A stretch of 64,000 bases of DNA, taken from NCBI RefSeq assembly GCF_001457775.1, contig NZ_CYSG01000005.1, positions 62,001 through 126,000 on the forward strand, written 5' to 3'. Under the pieces are notes generated by a model that was not told where the DNA came from, did not search any database, and saw nothing but the letters and a program-made list of their open reading frames with translations. Of this stretch, positions 16,443-25,433 are shown one piece after another. Position 1 is the first letter of the stretch. Every line of letters begins with the position of its first letter. A program made the translations under genes and the position numbers. This DNA is from Phaeobacter sp. CECT 5382 (GTDB lineage Bacteria; Pseudomonadota; Alphaproteobacteria; Rhodobacterales; Rhodobacteraceae).

Positions 16443-17678
16443 ATGGATATGAATTTTGGCATGCGGGCAGAGAACCGCAAGCTCCTGGATCGGGTGGCCA
16501 CCATGGTGCGCGACGAGATCATGCCGCTTGAGGCCGAGTACCAGGCCGAGATCGGCACTGGCGACCGCTGGCAATACACCGCCCGTCAGTCTGAGATCCT
16601 TGAGGGGCTGAAGGCCAAGGCCAAAGAGCAGGGCTTGTGGAACTTCTGGCTGACCGACAGCGACAAGGGCTTTGGCCTGTCGACCGTTGAATACGCCTAT
16701 TTCGCCGAGGAAATGGGCAAGACGCCGCTGGGGGCTGAGGTTTTCAACTGTGCAGCACCTGATACCGGCAATATGGAAGTGTTTGAGCGCTACGGCACCG
16801 AGGCGATGAAGAAAGCGTGGCTGGCGCCGCTCTTGGAGGGAGAGATCCGCTCTGCCTATCTGATGACAGAGCCCGATGTGGCCTCATCTGATGCCACCAA
16901 CGTGTCGATGGCCTGCGTGCGTGATGGCGACGACTATGTGCTGAACGGCGAAAAATGGTGGGCCTCCGGTGCGGGGGACCCGCGCTGCAAGGTCTATATA
17001 GTCATGGTGAAAACCGGCGGCGAAGATCAGCCCAAGCACCAGCGACAGTCGATGATCGTGGTGCCTGCGAACACACCAGGCATCGAGGTGCTGCGCCCGA
17101 TGGAGGTCTATGGCCACGACGACGCGCCCCATGGTCATATGCATATCCGGTTCACCAATGTGCGCGTGCCTGCCGACAGTATTCTGCTGGGTGAAGGGCG
17201 TGGCTTTGAAATCGCCCAGGGCCGCCTTGGGCCCGGACGGATCCACCACTGCATGCGCGCTATCGGCCAGGCCGAATCTGCGCTGGAACAGATGTGCAAA
17301 CGCTCGCTTCAACGTGAGGCCTTTGGCAAGAAGCTGGCCCATCTGGGGGCCAACTACGACATCATCGCCGAATGCCGCATGGAGATTGAGATGGCGCGCC
17401 TGCTCTGCCTCAAGGCCGCCTGGTACATGGATCAGGGCGACGGTCGTGCAGCGGCGCCCTGGATCAGCCAGATCAAGGTGGTCGCGCCCCGCGTGGCCCT
17501 GAAAGTGATCGACGAGGCAGTGCAGATGTTTGGCGGTCAGGGCGTCAGCCAGGACACGCCTCTGGCGATCGCCTGGACCCATGTGCGCACCCTGCGTCTG
17601 GCCGATGGCCCCGATGCGGTGCACCGCCGTCAGGTCGCCCGCGGCGAGCTGAAGAAATACACCCAGGAAAAGGTCTGA
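16443..17678 (+). CDS. Acyl-CoA dehydrogenase family protein
   Basis: FAD-dependent flavoprotein of 411 aa with the standard N-terminal helical, middle beta and C-terminal helical domains. Visible landmarks are YLMTEPDVASSDATN (FAD-binding middle domain, near 140-153), the R-x-A-F-G-K segment, and MFGGQGVSQDTPLA near the C-terminus. The sequence resembles the long ACAD10/11-like branch more than short-chain butyryl-CoA enzymes, but the substrate cannot be set. GGAGGA precedes the start. A thioesterase-like gene follows after only 4 bases, so the pair is an operon acting on acyl-CoA. Confidence 0.9.
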   Translation: MDMNFGMRAENRKLLDRVATMVRDEIMPLEAEYQAEIGTGDRWQYTARQSEILEGLKAKAKEQGLWNFWLTDSDKGFGLSTVEYAYFAEEMGKTPLGAEVFNCAAPDTGNMEVFERYGTEAMKKAWLAPLLEGEIRSAYLMTEPDVASSDATNVSMACVRDGDDYVLNGEKWWASGAGDPRCKVYIVMVKTGGEDQPKHQRQSMIVVPANTPGIEVLRPMEVYGHDDAPHGHMHIRFTNVRVPADSILLGEGRGFEIAQGRLGPGRIHHCMRAIGQAESALEQMCKRSLQREAFGKKLAHLGANYDIIAECRMEIEMARLLCLKAAWYMDQGDGRAAAPWISQIKVVAPRVALKVIDEAVQMFGGQGVSQDTPLAIAWTHVRTLRLADGPDAVHRRQVARGELKKYTQEKV

Positions 17679-17682
17679 TCCT

Positions 17683-18489
17683 ATGACATCCAGGGCCCTC
17701 ACAGCGCCGCCGTTTTTCTCGCAGAATTCCGAAGGGATTTTTGTCGGGAACGATCCGGCGCGGGGGCCCTGGTCTGCCCATCACTGTCACGCAGGCCCGG
17801 TTACTGGCCTGGCAGCGCGGGCTGCTGAACTCGAGATCGGCGCAGAAAAGATGCTGTGCCGTCTGACGCTTGATGTGCTGCGCCCTGTGCCACTGGCCGG
17901 GGTGCGCGTTGAGGCCCGGACCACGCGTCACACACGCACATTGGCGACGACGCAGATCACCATACATGATTTTGAGGGCGGGCTTTGCGCGCAGGGCACC
18001 TCTATGCATCTGGTGCGCAAGGATCTGGGCGAGGTGCCGACAGCGCCAGTGACGCCGCTCAATCGCGCCGAGGCAGAGCCGGGGCCGTTTTCAATCGGTG
18101 CGGGCCTGCACGATAAACCCTATTTTGGCCAGTTTCTGGATGTGGCCTATCCGCCTGGCTTTGGATTGAATCCGGGGCCAAAAACCATTTGGATGCGCAC
18201 GCCAAAGCTGCTGGAAGGTGAAGAACAGTCTCCGATCCAGTCGCTCTGTGCGCTGGCGGATTGCGGCAACGGGATTTCCTGGAACGCCCGGCCCAAGGAG
18301 ATGGGATTTATGAATACCGATCTCACAATCCATATTCACCGTGAACCCACCAGCGACTGGCTGGCTTCCGATTCGATATCACATTGGCACGGCACCGGGA
18401 TCGGCATGTCGCAATCGGTGTTGCAGGACGAAGAGGGGCCGATTGCCACCGCCCTGCAAACCCTGGTTCTACACCCGCCTAAATCTTAG
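17683..18489 (+). CDS. Thioesterase-like double hotdog protein
   Basis: The 268-aa protein resembles the acyl-CoA thioesterase-like (TesB-related) superfamily. The N-terminal hotdog covers about residues 10-115 ([18 protein letters not shown], then LDVLRPVPL) and a second one covers about 150-265 ([22 protein letters not shown]). It probably hydrolyses or binds an acyl-CoA from the dehydrogenase encoded 4 bases upstream. Its TAG stop overlaps the TAA stop of the convergent truA gene by 3 bases, so no room remains for a conventional terminator between them. Confidence 0.82.
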   Translation: MTSRALTAPPFFSQNSEGIFVGNDPARGPWSAHHCHAGPVTGLAARAAELEIGAEKMLCRLTLDVLRPVPLAGVRVEARTTRHTRTLATTQITIHDFEGGLCAQGTSMHLVRKDLGEVPTAPVTPLNRAEAEPGPFSIGAGLHDKPYFGQFLDVAYPPGFGLNPGPKTIWMRTPKLLEGEEQSPIQSLCALADCGNGISWNARPKEMGFMNTDLTIHIHREPTSDWLASDSISHWHGTGIGMSQSVLQDEEGPIATALQTLVLHPPKS

Positions 18490-19262
18490 GTATCTGAGGC
18501 AAAAACCGGATCGGGATAGCCAACGCGTGCCAGATAGAGCCCATGGCCGGGGCAGACCGGACCGCAGGCGGTACGATCGCGCGCCTCGAGTGCGGTTTTG
18601 ACATCAATCGGATCCCAGGTGCCCGCACCAACCCGTTCGAGCGTGCCGACAAAGCTGCGGACCTGATTGTGCAGGAAACTGCGCGCCCGCACGTGGAAAT
18701 GGATCTCGGGGCCGGAGAAACCAGCCACCCGTTCGATCCGCAGCTCATCCAGCGCTTTTATCGGGCTTTTAGCCTGACAGATGGTGGAGCGGAACGTGGT
18801 GAAATCATGGGTGCCAACCAGATGCTGGGCGGCCTCTTGCATGGCCTCCAGATCCAGATCGTTGCGCAGCTGCCAGACCTGACCCGCCTCTAGCGTTGCG
18901 GGCGGGCGGCGCACCAGAATGCGGAACAGATACTGGCGTTCAATGGCGGTGAACCGTGCGTGCCAGTCGTCGGCAACCTGCGCGCAGGCCACGATGGCTA
19001 CCGGATCGGGTTTCAGGTGGTAGTTCAGTGCTTCCGACAGACGATAGGGATCCCAGTCTTTCTTGAGATCACAATGGGCAACCTGACCCAACCCATGCAC
19101 GCCAGCATCGGTGCGACCGGCTGCGGCAATGGTATGGGGGCCGGGCTCCAGACGGGACAGGGCCGTCTCAACGGCACTCTGTACTGTGGGCAGGTCCTTC
19201 TGCCTTTGCCAACCGGCAAAAGGCTTTCCATGATATTCGACTTTGAGAGCAAAACGTGGCAT
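18486..19262 (-). CDS. truA: tRNA pseudouridine(38-40) synthase
   Basis: Makes pseudouridine at positions 38-40 of tRNA anticodon arms. The 258-aa protein begins [21 protein letters not shown] as usual for TruA. It has the catalytic Asp52 in [11 protein letters not shown], and the [12 protein letters not shown] segment late in the protein. The open frame runs to 19442, but homology places the start at 19262. The Shine-Dalgarno site there is weak. The gene is divergent from ycjX and convergent, with overlapping stops, with the thioesterase-like gene. Confidence 0.95.
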   Translation of the reverse strand: MPRFALKVEYHGKPFAGWQRQKDLPTVQSAVETALSRLEPGPHTIAAAGRTDAGVHGLGQVAHCDLKKDWDPYRLSEALNYHLKPDPVAIVACAQVADDWHARFTAIERQYLFRILVRRPPATLEAGQVWQLRNDLDLEAMQEAAQHLVGTHDFTTFRSTICQAKSPIKALDELRIERVAGFSGPEIHFHVRARSFLHNQVRSFVGTLERVGAGTWDPIDVKTALEARDRTACGPVCPGHGLYLARVGYPDPVFASDT

Positions 19263-19387
19263 GGGCGGGCAAGTAACCCGGCAACAGGCCTGAGGCAAGT
19301 GCCCAAGCCACTCTGGTATCATGCGCCTGCGCTGCTTATCTATGGGGCAGGGCAAAAAAACAGGTGTGGCAGGTGGTACTTTCAACA

Positions 19388-20788
19388 ATGGCCGAGGGAG
19401 CAGTGCGCGGGCTGGACAGTCTGGGCAACAGTGTTTCCGCACAGTTTTTTGAACCCACGCTGCGGCTTGGCGTCACCGGGCTGGCGCGGGCTGGCAAGAC
19501 CGTTTTCATCACCTCCCTTGTGGCCAATCTGCTGAACCGGGGCCGTATGCTGCAATTGGATGCCGCGCGCAGCGGGCGCATTGATAGCGCCTATCTGCAG
19601 CCCCAGCCTGACGATACCGTGCCGCGTTTCGCCTATGAAGACCATCTGGCCGCACTCACCGGTCCCAACCCCCACTGGCCCGACAGCACTCGCGCTGTGT
19701 CAGAGCTGCGACTGAGCCTGACGCTGCGCCCCACGGGGCTGCTGGCCGGATTGCAGAGCCCGCGTCGACTGCATCTTGATATCGTGGATTATCCCGGCGA
19801 ATGGCTGCTGGATCTGGCCCTGCTGGACAAGACATATACCCAGTGGAGCACCGAGGTGCTGACCCGACTGCCCGCCCGCCAGAGTGCCGCAGGTTATCTG
19901 CAACTGCTGACCAGTGTTGATGCGGCCGTAGCCCATGATGAACCACAAGCGCTGGCGCTGGCCGCCGCCTTTACCGCCTATCTGCAGGCCGCGCGTGAGG
20001 CAGGATTTTATGACTGCACGCCGGGGCGGTTTTTGCTGCCCGGTGATCTTGCCGGATCACCGGTGCTGACCTTTGCGCCGCTTGCGCGCGATGACAGCGC
20101 CGGGCGCGGCAGTCTGTGGCGCGAGATGGAGCGCCGGTTCGAGGCCTATAAAGCCAAGGTGGTAAAGCCATTCTTTCGCGATCATTTCACCAAGATCGAC
20201 CGGCAGGTGGTGCTGGTGGATGCGCTCAGCGCGATCCATTCCGGCCCACAAGCGGTCGAGGATCTGCGACATGCCATGGGCGATGTGCTCGCGGCCTTTC
20301 GTCCCGGCCGCAACGGGTTTTTGACCTCGCTCCTGCGCGGAAAACGGGTGGAAAAGATCCTGTTTGCCGCCACCAAGGCGGACCATTTGCACCATCAGCA
20401 ACACCCGCAGATGACCGCCATCATCGAGGCCCTGACCCGCGCGGCGCGCGACCGCGCCCAGTTTGCCGGGGCCGAAACCGCCGCCCTGGCGCTGGCGTCA
20501 CTGCGGGCCACCACCGAGGAAATGCGCCCCCATGAGGGCAGCGATCTGCCCTGCGTGCGCGGGCGGCTGCTCTCCACCGGGCGGCAGGCGGCCTTTTATC
20601 CGGGGGCGCTGCCAGACGATCCCGCACAGCTATTGGCGCCGGCGCGGCAGGGGGCCACACATTGGCTGGAGGGCGACTATCAGGCGATGCAATTTGCCCC
20701 GGCAGAGCTGCAGCTGAAACCCGGCGATGGCCCGCCGCATATCAGACTGGATCGCGCCGCAGAGTTCCTGATCGGAGACCGGCTGTGA
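19388..20788 (+). CDS. ycjX: YcjX-like P-loop NTPase (DUF463)
   Basis: Putative GTP/ATP-binding protein of 466 aa. The Walker A motif GLARAGKT lies near residue 30 and DIVDYPGEW is a likely switch/Walker B region near residue 135. The family includes the phage-shock-associated YcjX of enterobacteria, usually beside the membrane protein YcjF, and its cell role is unclear. A GTG at 19364 is an alternative start. The downstream GNAT gene overlaps its stop as GTGA, and a YcjF-like gene follows, so the three are translated as one unit. Confidence 0.87.
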   Translation: MAEGAVRGLDSLGNSVSAQFFEPTLRLGVTGLARAGKTVFITSLVANLLNRGRMLQLDAARSGRIDSAYLQPQPDDTVPRFAYEDHLAALTGPNPHWPDSTRAVSELRLSLTLRPTGLLAGLQSPRRLHLDIVDYPGEWLLDLALLDKTYTQWSTEVLTRLPARQSAAGYLQLLTSVDAAVAHDEPQALALAAAFTAYLQAAREAGFYDCTPGRFLLPGDLAGSPVLTFAPLARDDSAGRGSLWREMERRFEAYKAKVVKPFFRDHFTKIDRQVVLVDALSAIHSGPQAVEDLRHAMGDVLAAFRPGRNGFLTSLLRGKRVEKILFAATKADHLHHQQHPQMTAIIEALTRAARDRAQFAGAETAALALASLRATTEEMRPHEGSDLPCVRGRLLSTGRQAAFYPGALPDDPAQLLAPARQGATHWLEGDYQAMQFAPAELQLKPGDGPPHIRLDRAAEFLIGDRL

Positions 20789-21297
20789 GCACTGCGAGTT
20801 CTCAGGATGTGCCGGATGCCGCGATGGTCCTGCGCCCAGCGCAGCCGACGGATGCCGGTGCCATGGGGAATATTCTTTATCGTTTCCAGCAAGATACGCC
20901 TTGGATGCCAAAGCTTTATGCTGAGGTGGAGATGATCGCCTTTTGCGGTGTGATGATCGACCGGGGTTGGGTGACGGTCGCGGTGCAGACAGGTCAAGCC
21001 ACGCATAAGGCGCAGGTGGCAGGATTTCTGGCCCGTGACAATGATGAGATCTGTTCGCTCTATCTGGCGGCAGAGGCCCGTGGGCAGGGGCTGGGGCACA
21101 AGCTAGTGGAAGCGGCCAAAGCCGCCTCTCCAAATCTGTGGCTGCGGGTATTTGAGGCAAACACTGCCGCCCATCGGTTTTATCAGCGTACAGGCTTTGT
21201 CGAGACCCAGCGCAGGAATGGCGCGGATATCGAAGAAGGCCTGAGTGTTCTCCGTATGGGGTGGCGTCAGGCACAATCGTGCGAACAGGCGGCATGA
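20785..21297 (+). CDS. GNAT-family N-acetyltransferase
   Basis: The 170-aa product has a GNAT fold: MVLRPAQPTDAGAMGN start strand, then SLYLAAEARGQGLGHKLVEAA as the acetyl-CoA motif, and the late EANTAAHRFYQRTGFVE segment. The GTG at 20785 overlaps the ycjX stop as GTGA and has GGAG 7 bases upstream, which argues for coupled translation. The frame continues upstream to 20662 inside ycjX, but that part is non-homologous shadow. The substrate is unknown. It sits between the ycjX and ycjF homologues, which are normally adjacent. Confidence 0.88.
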   Translation: MSTASSQDVPDAAMVLRPAQPTDAGAMGNILYRFQQDTPWMPKLYAEVEMIAFCGVMIDRGWVTVAVQTGQATHKAQVAGFLARDNDEICSLYLAAEARGQGLGHKLVEAAKAASPNLWLRVFEANTAAHRFYQRTGFVETQRRNGADIEEGLSVLRMGWRQAQSCEQAA

Positions 21298-21307
21298 GGA
21301 AAGACAC

Positions 21308-22357
21308 ATGAGCAAAAAACCGGTTCTGTTTGATCTGGATGCAGATGAAGACGCCCAGCAGGCAATCGATGTGGCCGCCGCCCCACCGGTGCCGGACCTG
21401 ATGCCGGATCAGATGCCACAAGCGGCGATACAGGCGCAGGCTTTGCGGCACACCGCCGATCAGCTGGCAGCGCGGCCATCGCGGCTGGCGGCCTGGTTCT
21501 GGGGGCTGGTTCTGGCCCTGATCGGGGCCGTGATCTCTGTTGCGGCCTGGGATTTTGCCACCTCATTGATTGCCCGAATTCCGCTGCTGGGCTGGGTGGT
21601 CAGCGCCGGGTTTGCACTGGCGCTGGTTCTGGGCGCTGTCATGCTGCTGCGCGAACTGGCGGCACTGGCCCGACTGAAGCGTGTCGATGGCCTGCGTCAG
21701 GCGGCGGTGCCTGCGGCACAGGATATGGCAGCGGCACAGGCCTACGTGGCCAAGCTCGAAGGATTTTACGCCTCTCGTGACGATCTCGCGTGGCAGCTGG
21801 CACGGCTTGCCGACCGCAAGGCAGAGGTGCTGGATGCGGATGCGCTGTTGATGATCAGCGAGGAAGAACTGCTGGTGCCACTTGACCGGCGTGCGTTGCA
21901 AGAGGTCGAGGCAGCCGCGCGGCAGGTGGCAACGGTCACCGCACTGGTGCCGCTGGCGCTGGCGGATGTCGTCGTGGCGCTGCTGGCCTCGGTGCGGATG
22001 ATCCGTCGGGTGGCGCAGATCTATGGCGGGCGTTCGGGGCTGTTCAGCTCTTGGCGACTGACGCGGGCGGTGCTGGCGCACCTGGCGGCGACGGGTGCGG
22101 TGGCCGCGGGCGATGATCTGCTCGAATCCGTTCTGGGGGGATCCGTTCTGTCCAAGCTATCGCGCCGCTTTGGCGAAGGTCTGGTCAATGGCGCACTGTC
22201 AGCCCGCGTCGGCATTGCTGCGATGGAGGTTTGCCGCCCGATGCCTTTCTCCAAACTGCACAGACCCTCGACCCGCAAAGTGATCAAGGGCGCATTGGCA
22301 GGGCTGTTTCGCCGCGAGACAACCAAGAGCGAGGCCCCCGAAGGGCGTCAAAACTGA
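21308..22357 (+). CDS. YcjF-like membrane protein (TIGR01620/DUF697)
   Basis: Inner-membrane protein of 349 aa. An acidic N-terminal tail of about 55 residues precedes two close transmembrane helices (about 62-82 and 95-118). A cytoplasmic or membrane-associated C-terminal DUF697 domain follows, containing VTALVPLALADVVVAL. GAGGAAAGA stands before the ATG at 21308; the longer frame from 21245 is an artefact. The gene is third in the ycjX-GNAT-ycjF unit. A hairpin of 8 bp covers its stop codon (22343-22362). Confidence 0.85.
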   Translation: MSKKPVLFDLDADEDAQQAIDVAAAPPVPDLMPDQMPQAAIQAQALRHTADQLAARPSRLAAWFWGLVLALIGAVISVAAWDFATSLIARIPLLGWVVSAGFALALVLGAVMLLRELAALARLKRVDGLRQAAVPAAQDMAAAQAYVAKLEGFYASRDDLAWQLARLADRKAEVLDADALLMISEEELLVPLDRRALQEVEAAARQVATVTALVPLALADVVVALLASVRMIRRVAQIYGGRSGLFSSWRLTRAVLAHLAATGAVAAGDDLLESVLGGSVLSKLSRRFGEGLVNGALSARVGIAAMEVCRPMPFSKLHRPSTRKVIKGALAGLFRRETTKSEAPEGRQN

Positions 22358-22362
22358 CGCCC
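22343..22362. other. Hairpin across the ycjF stop codon
   Basis: GGGCGTCA-AAAC-TGACGCCC places the TGA stop in the right arm, between convergent genes. No T-run follows. Confidence 0.45.
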
Positions 22363-22400
22363 CACGGCCTATCAATCAGATGGTTTCCTACGCCGCCTCG

Positions 22401-24098
22401 CTAAAGATCGGTGATGGTGCCTTCAAAGATTTCTGCTGCAAGGCCCAGTGTTTCCGACAGCGTCGGATGTGGATGGATGGTCAGCGACAGATCCTGTGCG
22501 TCGGCCCCCATTTCGATGGCAAGGGCGGCCTCTGCAATCAGGTCGCCTGCAGCACTGCCGGTGATGCCCGCGCCCAGAAGTTTTCTGGTTGCGGGATCAA
22601 AGATCAGCTTGCTTACGCCCTCATCGCGCGCCAGAGACAGCGCCCGGCCTGAGGCCGCCCATGGAAAGCTGGCGGTCTTGATCTTGATGCCTTTGGTGTG
22701 GGCTTCGGTTTCAGTCAGGCCAACCCAGGCAACTTCGGGATCGGTATAGGCGACCGAGGGAATGCAGGCGGGCTCAAAGGCGCTGATCTCACCCATCGCG
22801 ACTTCGGCGGCGACCTTGGCTTCGTGTACCGCCTTATGCGCCAGCATCGGCTGCCCCACCACATCGCCAATGGCAAAGATATGCGGCTGCGTACTGCGCA
22901 TCTGGGCGTCAACGCTCAGAAAACCGGGGCCCTGCAGAGCAAGGCCTGCAGCTTCAGGCGTGACCTTTGCGCCATTGGGACTGCGGCCCACGGCGACCAG
23001 GATTTGGTCAAATTCGCCAGTTTCGACTTTTCCAGTCTCATCACCTTGGTCGGTTTCAAACCGCACCCGCAGCACTTCGGCAGCCTCAACTCCAGTGACC
23101 CGGGTGTTGAGCCGGACCCGGCCAAAGCGGGCCGTGAGGCGTTGGCTCAAAGGTTTCACCAGATCAGGGTCGGCGCCGGGCAGGATCTGATGACCCAGCT
23201 CGACAATCTCCACCTTGGCCCCCAGCGCGTGATAGACCTGCGCCATCTCCAACCCGATAATGCCGCCGCCAATCACCAGCAGCCGGTCGGGGATCTCTGC
23301 CAGCTCCAGCGCGCCGCTGCTGTCGAGAATACGCGGATCCTCTGGCAGAAAGGGCGGGCGGATGGGCTCAGACCCCACGGCGACGATGGCCTTGTCAAAG
23401 CTGAGGTGTCGCTCTCCATCTGCGTGATCGATCACCAGCTGATGCGGGCTGGCAAAACGGGCAGTGCCCCGGATTACGCGGATATTGCGCCGTTTGGCGA
23501 GACCGGCCAGCCCGGTGGTCAGCCGCGTCACCACGCTGGTTTTGAACGCCCGGACCTTTTCGAGATCAACCTGCGCAGGCGCAAAGCCGAGCCCGAGAGA
23601 CGCGGCCTCCTCGGCTTCTTCCTTGACCTTGGCCACATGCAGCAGGGCCTTGGATGGGATGCAGCCGACATTGAGGCAGACGCCGCCAAGGCTGGCGCGC
23701 GGATCAATCAGCGTCACCTCGGCCCCCAGATCGGCGGCGCGAAAGGCGGCCGTGTAGCCGCCGGGGCCACCACCGATCACCACCAGATGCGCGTGCTCCT
23801 CTGCCAAAGTCTGCGGTGCTGTCGATACGACGTCGGCGACATCCGGCAGAGGCGCTGCGGCCATGCCGCTCTCAAACCGCATCACCAGCTGGCCCGGGCT
23901 GACCGCATTACCGACGGCAATATGGACCTCCGTGATCGTGCCATCGGCTGGGGCCGGGATATCCAGCACCGCCTTGTCGCTTTCGACAATGAGCAGAGGC
24001 TCCCCGGCGGCGATTTGATCGCCGGGTTTGACCAGCACCTCGGCCACCGGGGCCTCAGTGATGCCACCGAGGTCGGGGATCAGAATGTCATGGCTCAT
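22401..24098 (-). CDS. lpdA: Dihydrolipoamide dehydrogenase with N-terminal lipoyl domain (PDH E3)
   Basis: E3 of the pyruvate dehydrogenase complex, reoxidising the dihydrolipoyl arm with FAD and NAD. It has 565 aa, about 90 more than plain E3, because of an N-terminal lipoyl domain with K42 in ESDKAVLD. The FAD site GGGPGG is at 109-114, and the redox pair C141/C146 is in GGVCLNVGC. The HPHPTLSE interface motif lies near the C-terminus. The ATG at 24098 has AAGGGA upstream. It is the last gene of aceE-aceF-lpdA, 11 bases after aceF. Confidence 0.96.
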   Translation of the reverse strand: MSHDILIPDLGGITEAPVAEVLVKPGDQIAAGEPLLIVESDKAVLDIPAPADGTITEVHIAVGNAVSPGQLVMRFESGMAAAPLPDVADVVSTAPQTLAEEHAHLVVIGGGPGGYTAAFRAADLGAEVTLIDPRASLGGVCLNVGCIPSKALLHVAKVKEEAEEAASLGLGFAPAQVDLEKVRAFKTSVVTRLTTGLAGLAKRRNIRVIRGTARFASPHQLVIDHADGERHLSFDKAIVAVGSEPIRPPFLPEDPRILDSSGALELAEIPDRLLVIGGGIIGLEMAQVYHALGAKVEIVELGHQILPGADPDLVKPLSQRLTARFGRVRLNTRVTGVEAAEVLRVRFETDQGDETGKVETGEFDQILVAVGRSPNGAKVTPEAAGLALQGPGFLSVDAQMRSTQPHIFAIGDVVGQPMLAHKAVHEAKVAAEVAMGEISAFEPACIPSVAYTDPEVAWVGLTETEAHTKGIKIKTASFPWAASGRALSLARDEGVSKLIFDPATRKLLGAGITGSAAGDLIAEAALAIEMGADAQDLSLTIHPHPTLSETLGLAAEIFEGTITDL

Positions 24099-24109
24099 GT
24101 CAGATCCCT

Positions 24110-25420
24110 TCACAGGCTGATGCGGCGAAAATCGCCCAGTATGGCGGCAAGATCGCCAAGGAAACGCGCGGCTGCAACGCCGTCGACAGCGCGGTGATCC
24201 CAGCTGAGCGACAGCGGCTGGACCAGCCGTGGCTGAAAGGCGCTGCCATCCCAGACCGGCTGGATCTTGGCGCGGGTCATGCCGAGGATCGCCACTTCGG
24301 GCGCATTGATGATGGGGGTGAAATTAGTGCCGCCAATGCCGCCAAGCGAGGAGATGGTGAAACTGGCCCCCTGCATATCTGCGGCCTTCAGACGTCCGGC
24401 GCGGGCCTGCTCGGCGAGCGCGGCCATCTCTGTGGCGATGTCATACAGCCCCTTTTGATCCGCCTTTTTTATCACTGGCACCACCAGCCCATTAGGGGTG
24501 TCTGCCGCCACGCCAATGTTCCAGTAGCGCTTGAGGATCAGATTATCTCCGTCCAGTGAGCTGTTGAATTTCGGGTGTTTTTTCAGCGTGGCGACAATGG
24601 CTTTGACGGCAAAGGCCAACAGGGTAAGCCGGGCCGTATCAGGGCCGGCTTCAGCGTTCAACTCATTGCGAAACGCGTCCAGTGCGGTGACATCGGCCTC
24701 GTCGAAATTGCAGACATGCGGGATCAGTAGCGCGTTGCGCGCCAAAGCGGGACCAGACAGGCGGGCGATCCGGCTGAGAGGCTGGGCCTCTACCGGGCCG
24801 AAACTGGCAAAATCCACCTGCGGCCATGCCGGAAGCCCTGTGGGTAATCCTGTGCCTGTGGATAATCCTGTGAAAGAGCCTGTGGATTGAGGGTGGGTAT
24901 TTACCGATAGTTTACTTTTTACAAAGCCTTCAACGTCACTCTTCACAATGCGCCCCTTTGGGCCACTGCCGGTGACGGCGCGGATATCTACCCCAAGGAT
25001 GCGGGCGTAGCGGCGCAGGGAAGGCGAGGCATAGACCGGTTTTCCGACCTGCGGAGCAGGGCTGTTCCCCTCTGCAGAGGGGGAAATTGCTGTGGGGTCC
25101 GGCAGAGGCTGCGGATCTGGCAGGGCTGCTGCCTTATCCACAGGGGCGCCGCTGTTTTCCACAGGTTGTTCAGCGTTTGAAGATCCAGAAACCGTCAAAA
25201 TGACGCTACCTTTACGCAAGGCGTCGCCCATTTTGACTTTCACTTCTTCAATAATTCCTGAAGCATCACTTGGAATATCAAGTGTAGCCTTGTCTGATTC
25301 AAGTATGATCAGGGTTTCGCCCACTGTGATGCTGTCCCCTGCGGCGACCAGAACCTCGACCACGGGTGCCGCGTCAAGAGTGCCGATGTCCGGCACCAGA
25401 ACCTCTCTGATGGTGCTCAT
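24110..25420 (-). CDS. aceF: Dihydrolipoamide acetyltransferase (PDH E2)
   Basis: E2 core of the pyruvate dehydrogenase complex, transferring acetyl from lipoate to CoA. It has 436 aa with one lipoyl domain (about 1-76, lipoyl lysine K44 in ESDKATLD). A Pro/Ala linker leads to the E1/E3-binding domain (SPSLRRYARILGVD, about 133-170). A low-complexity Gly/Pro/Thr linker follows, then the catalytic domain ending in SWDHRAVDG. AAGGAG before 25420 sets the start. Only one lipoyl domain is present here, but LpdA carries a second. aceE ends 13 bases upstream. Confidence 0.96.
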   Translation of the reverse strand: MSTIREVLVPDIGTLDAAPVVEVLVAAGDSITVGETLIILESDKATLDIPSDASGIIEEVKVKMGDALRKGSVILTVSGSSNAEQPVENSGAPVDKAAALPDPQPLPDPTAISPSAEGNSPAPQVGKPVYASPSLRRYARILGVDIRAVTGSGPKGRIVKSDVEGFVKSKLSVNTHPQSTGSFTGLSTGTGLPTGLPAWPQVDFASFGPVEAQPLSRIARLSGPALARNALLIPHVCNFDEADVTALDAFRNELNAEAGPDTARLTLLAFAVKAIVATLKKHPKFNSSLDGDNLILKRYWNIGVAADTPNGLVVPVIKKADQKGLYDIATEMAALAEQARAGRLKAADMQGASFTISSLGGIGGTNFTPIINAPEVAILGMTRAKIQPVWDGSAFQPRLVQPLSLSWDHRAVDGVAAARFLGDLAAILGDFRRISL

Positions 25421-25433
25421 CTTGCTTCTCCTT

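Noticed and set aside
22698-24197. A 499-codon plus-strand open frame opposite lpdA
   Set aside because: Antisense shadow of a complete lipoamide dehydrogenase.
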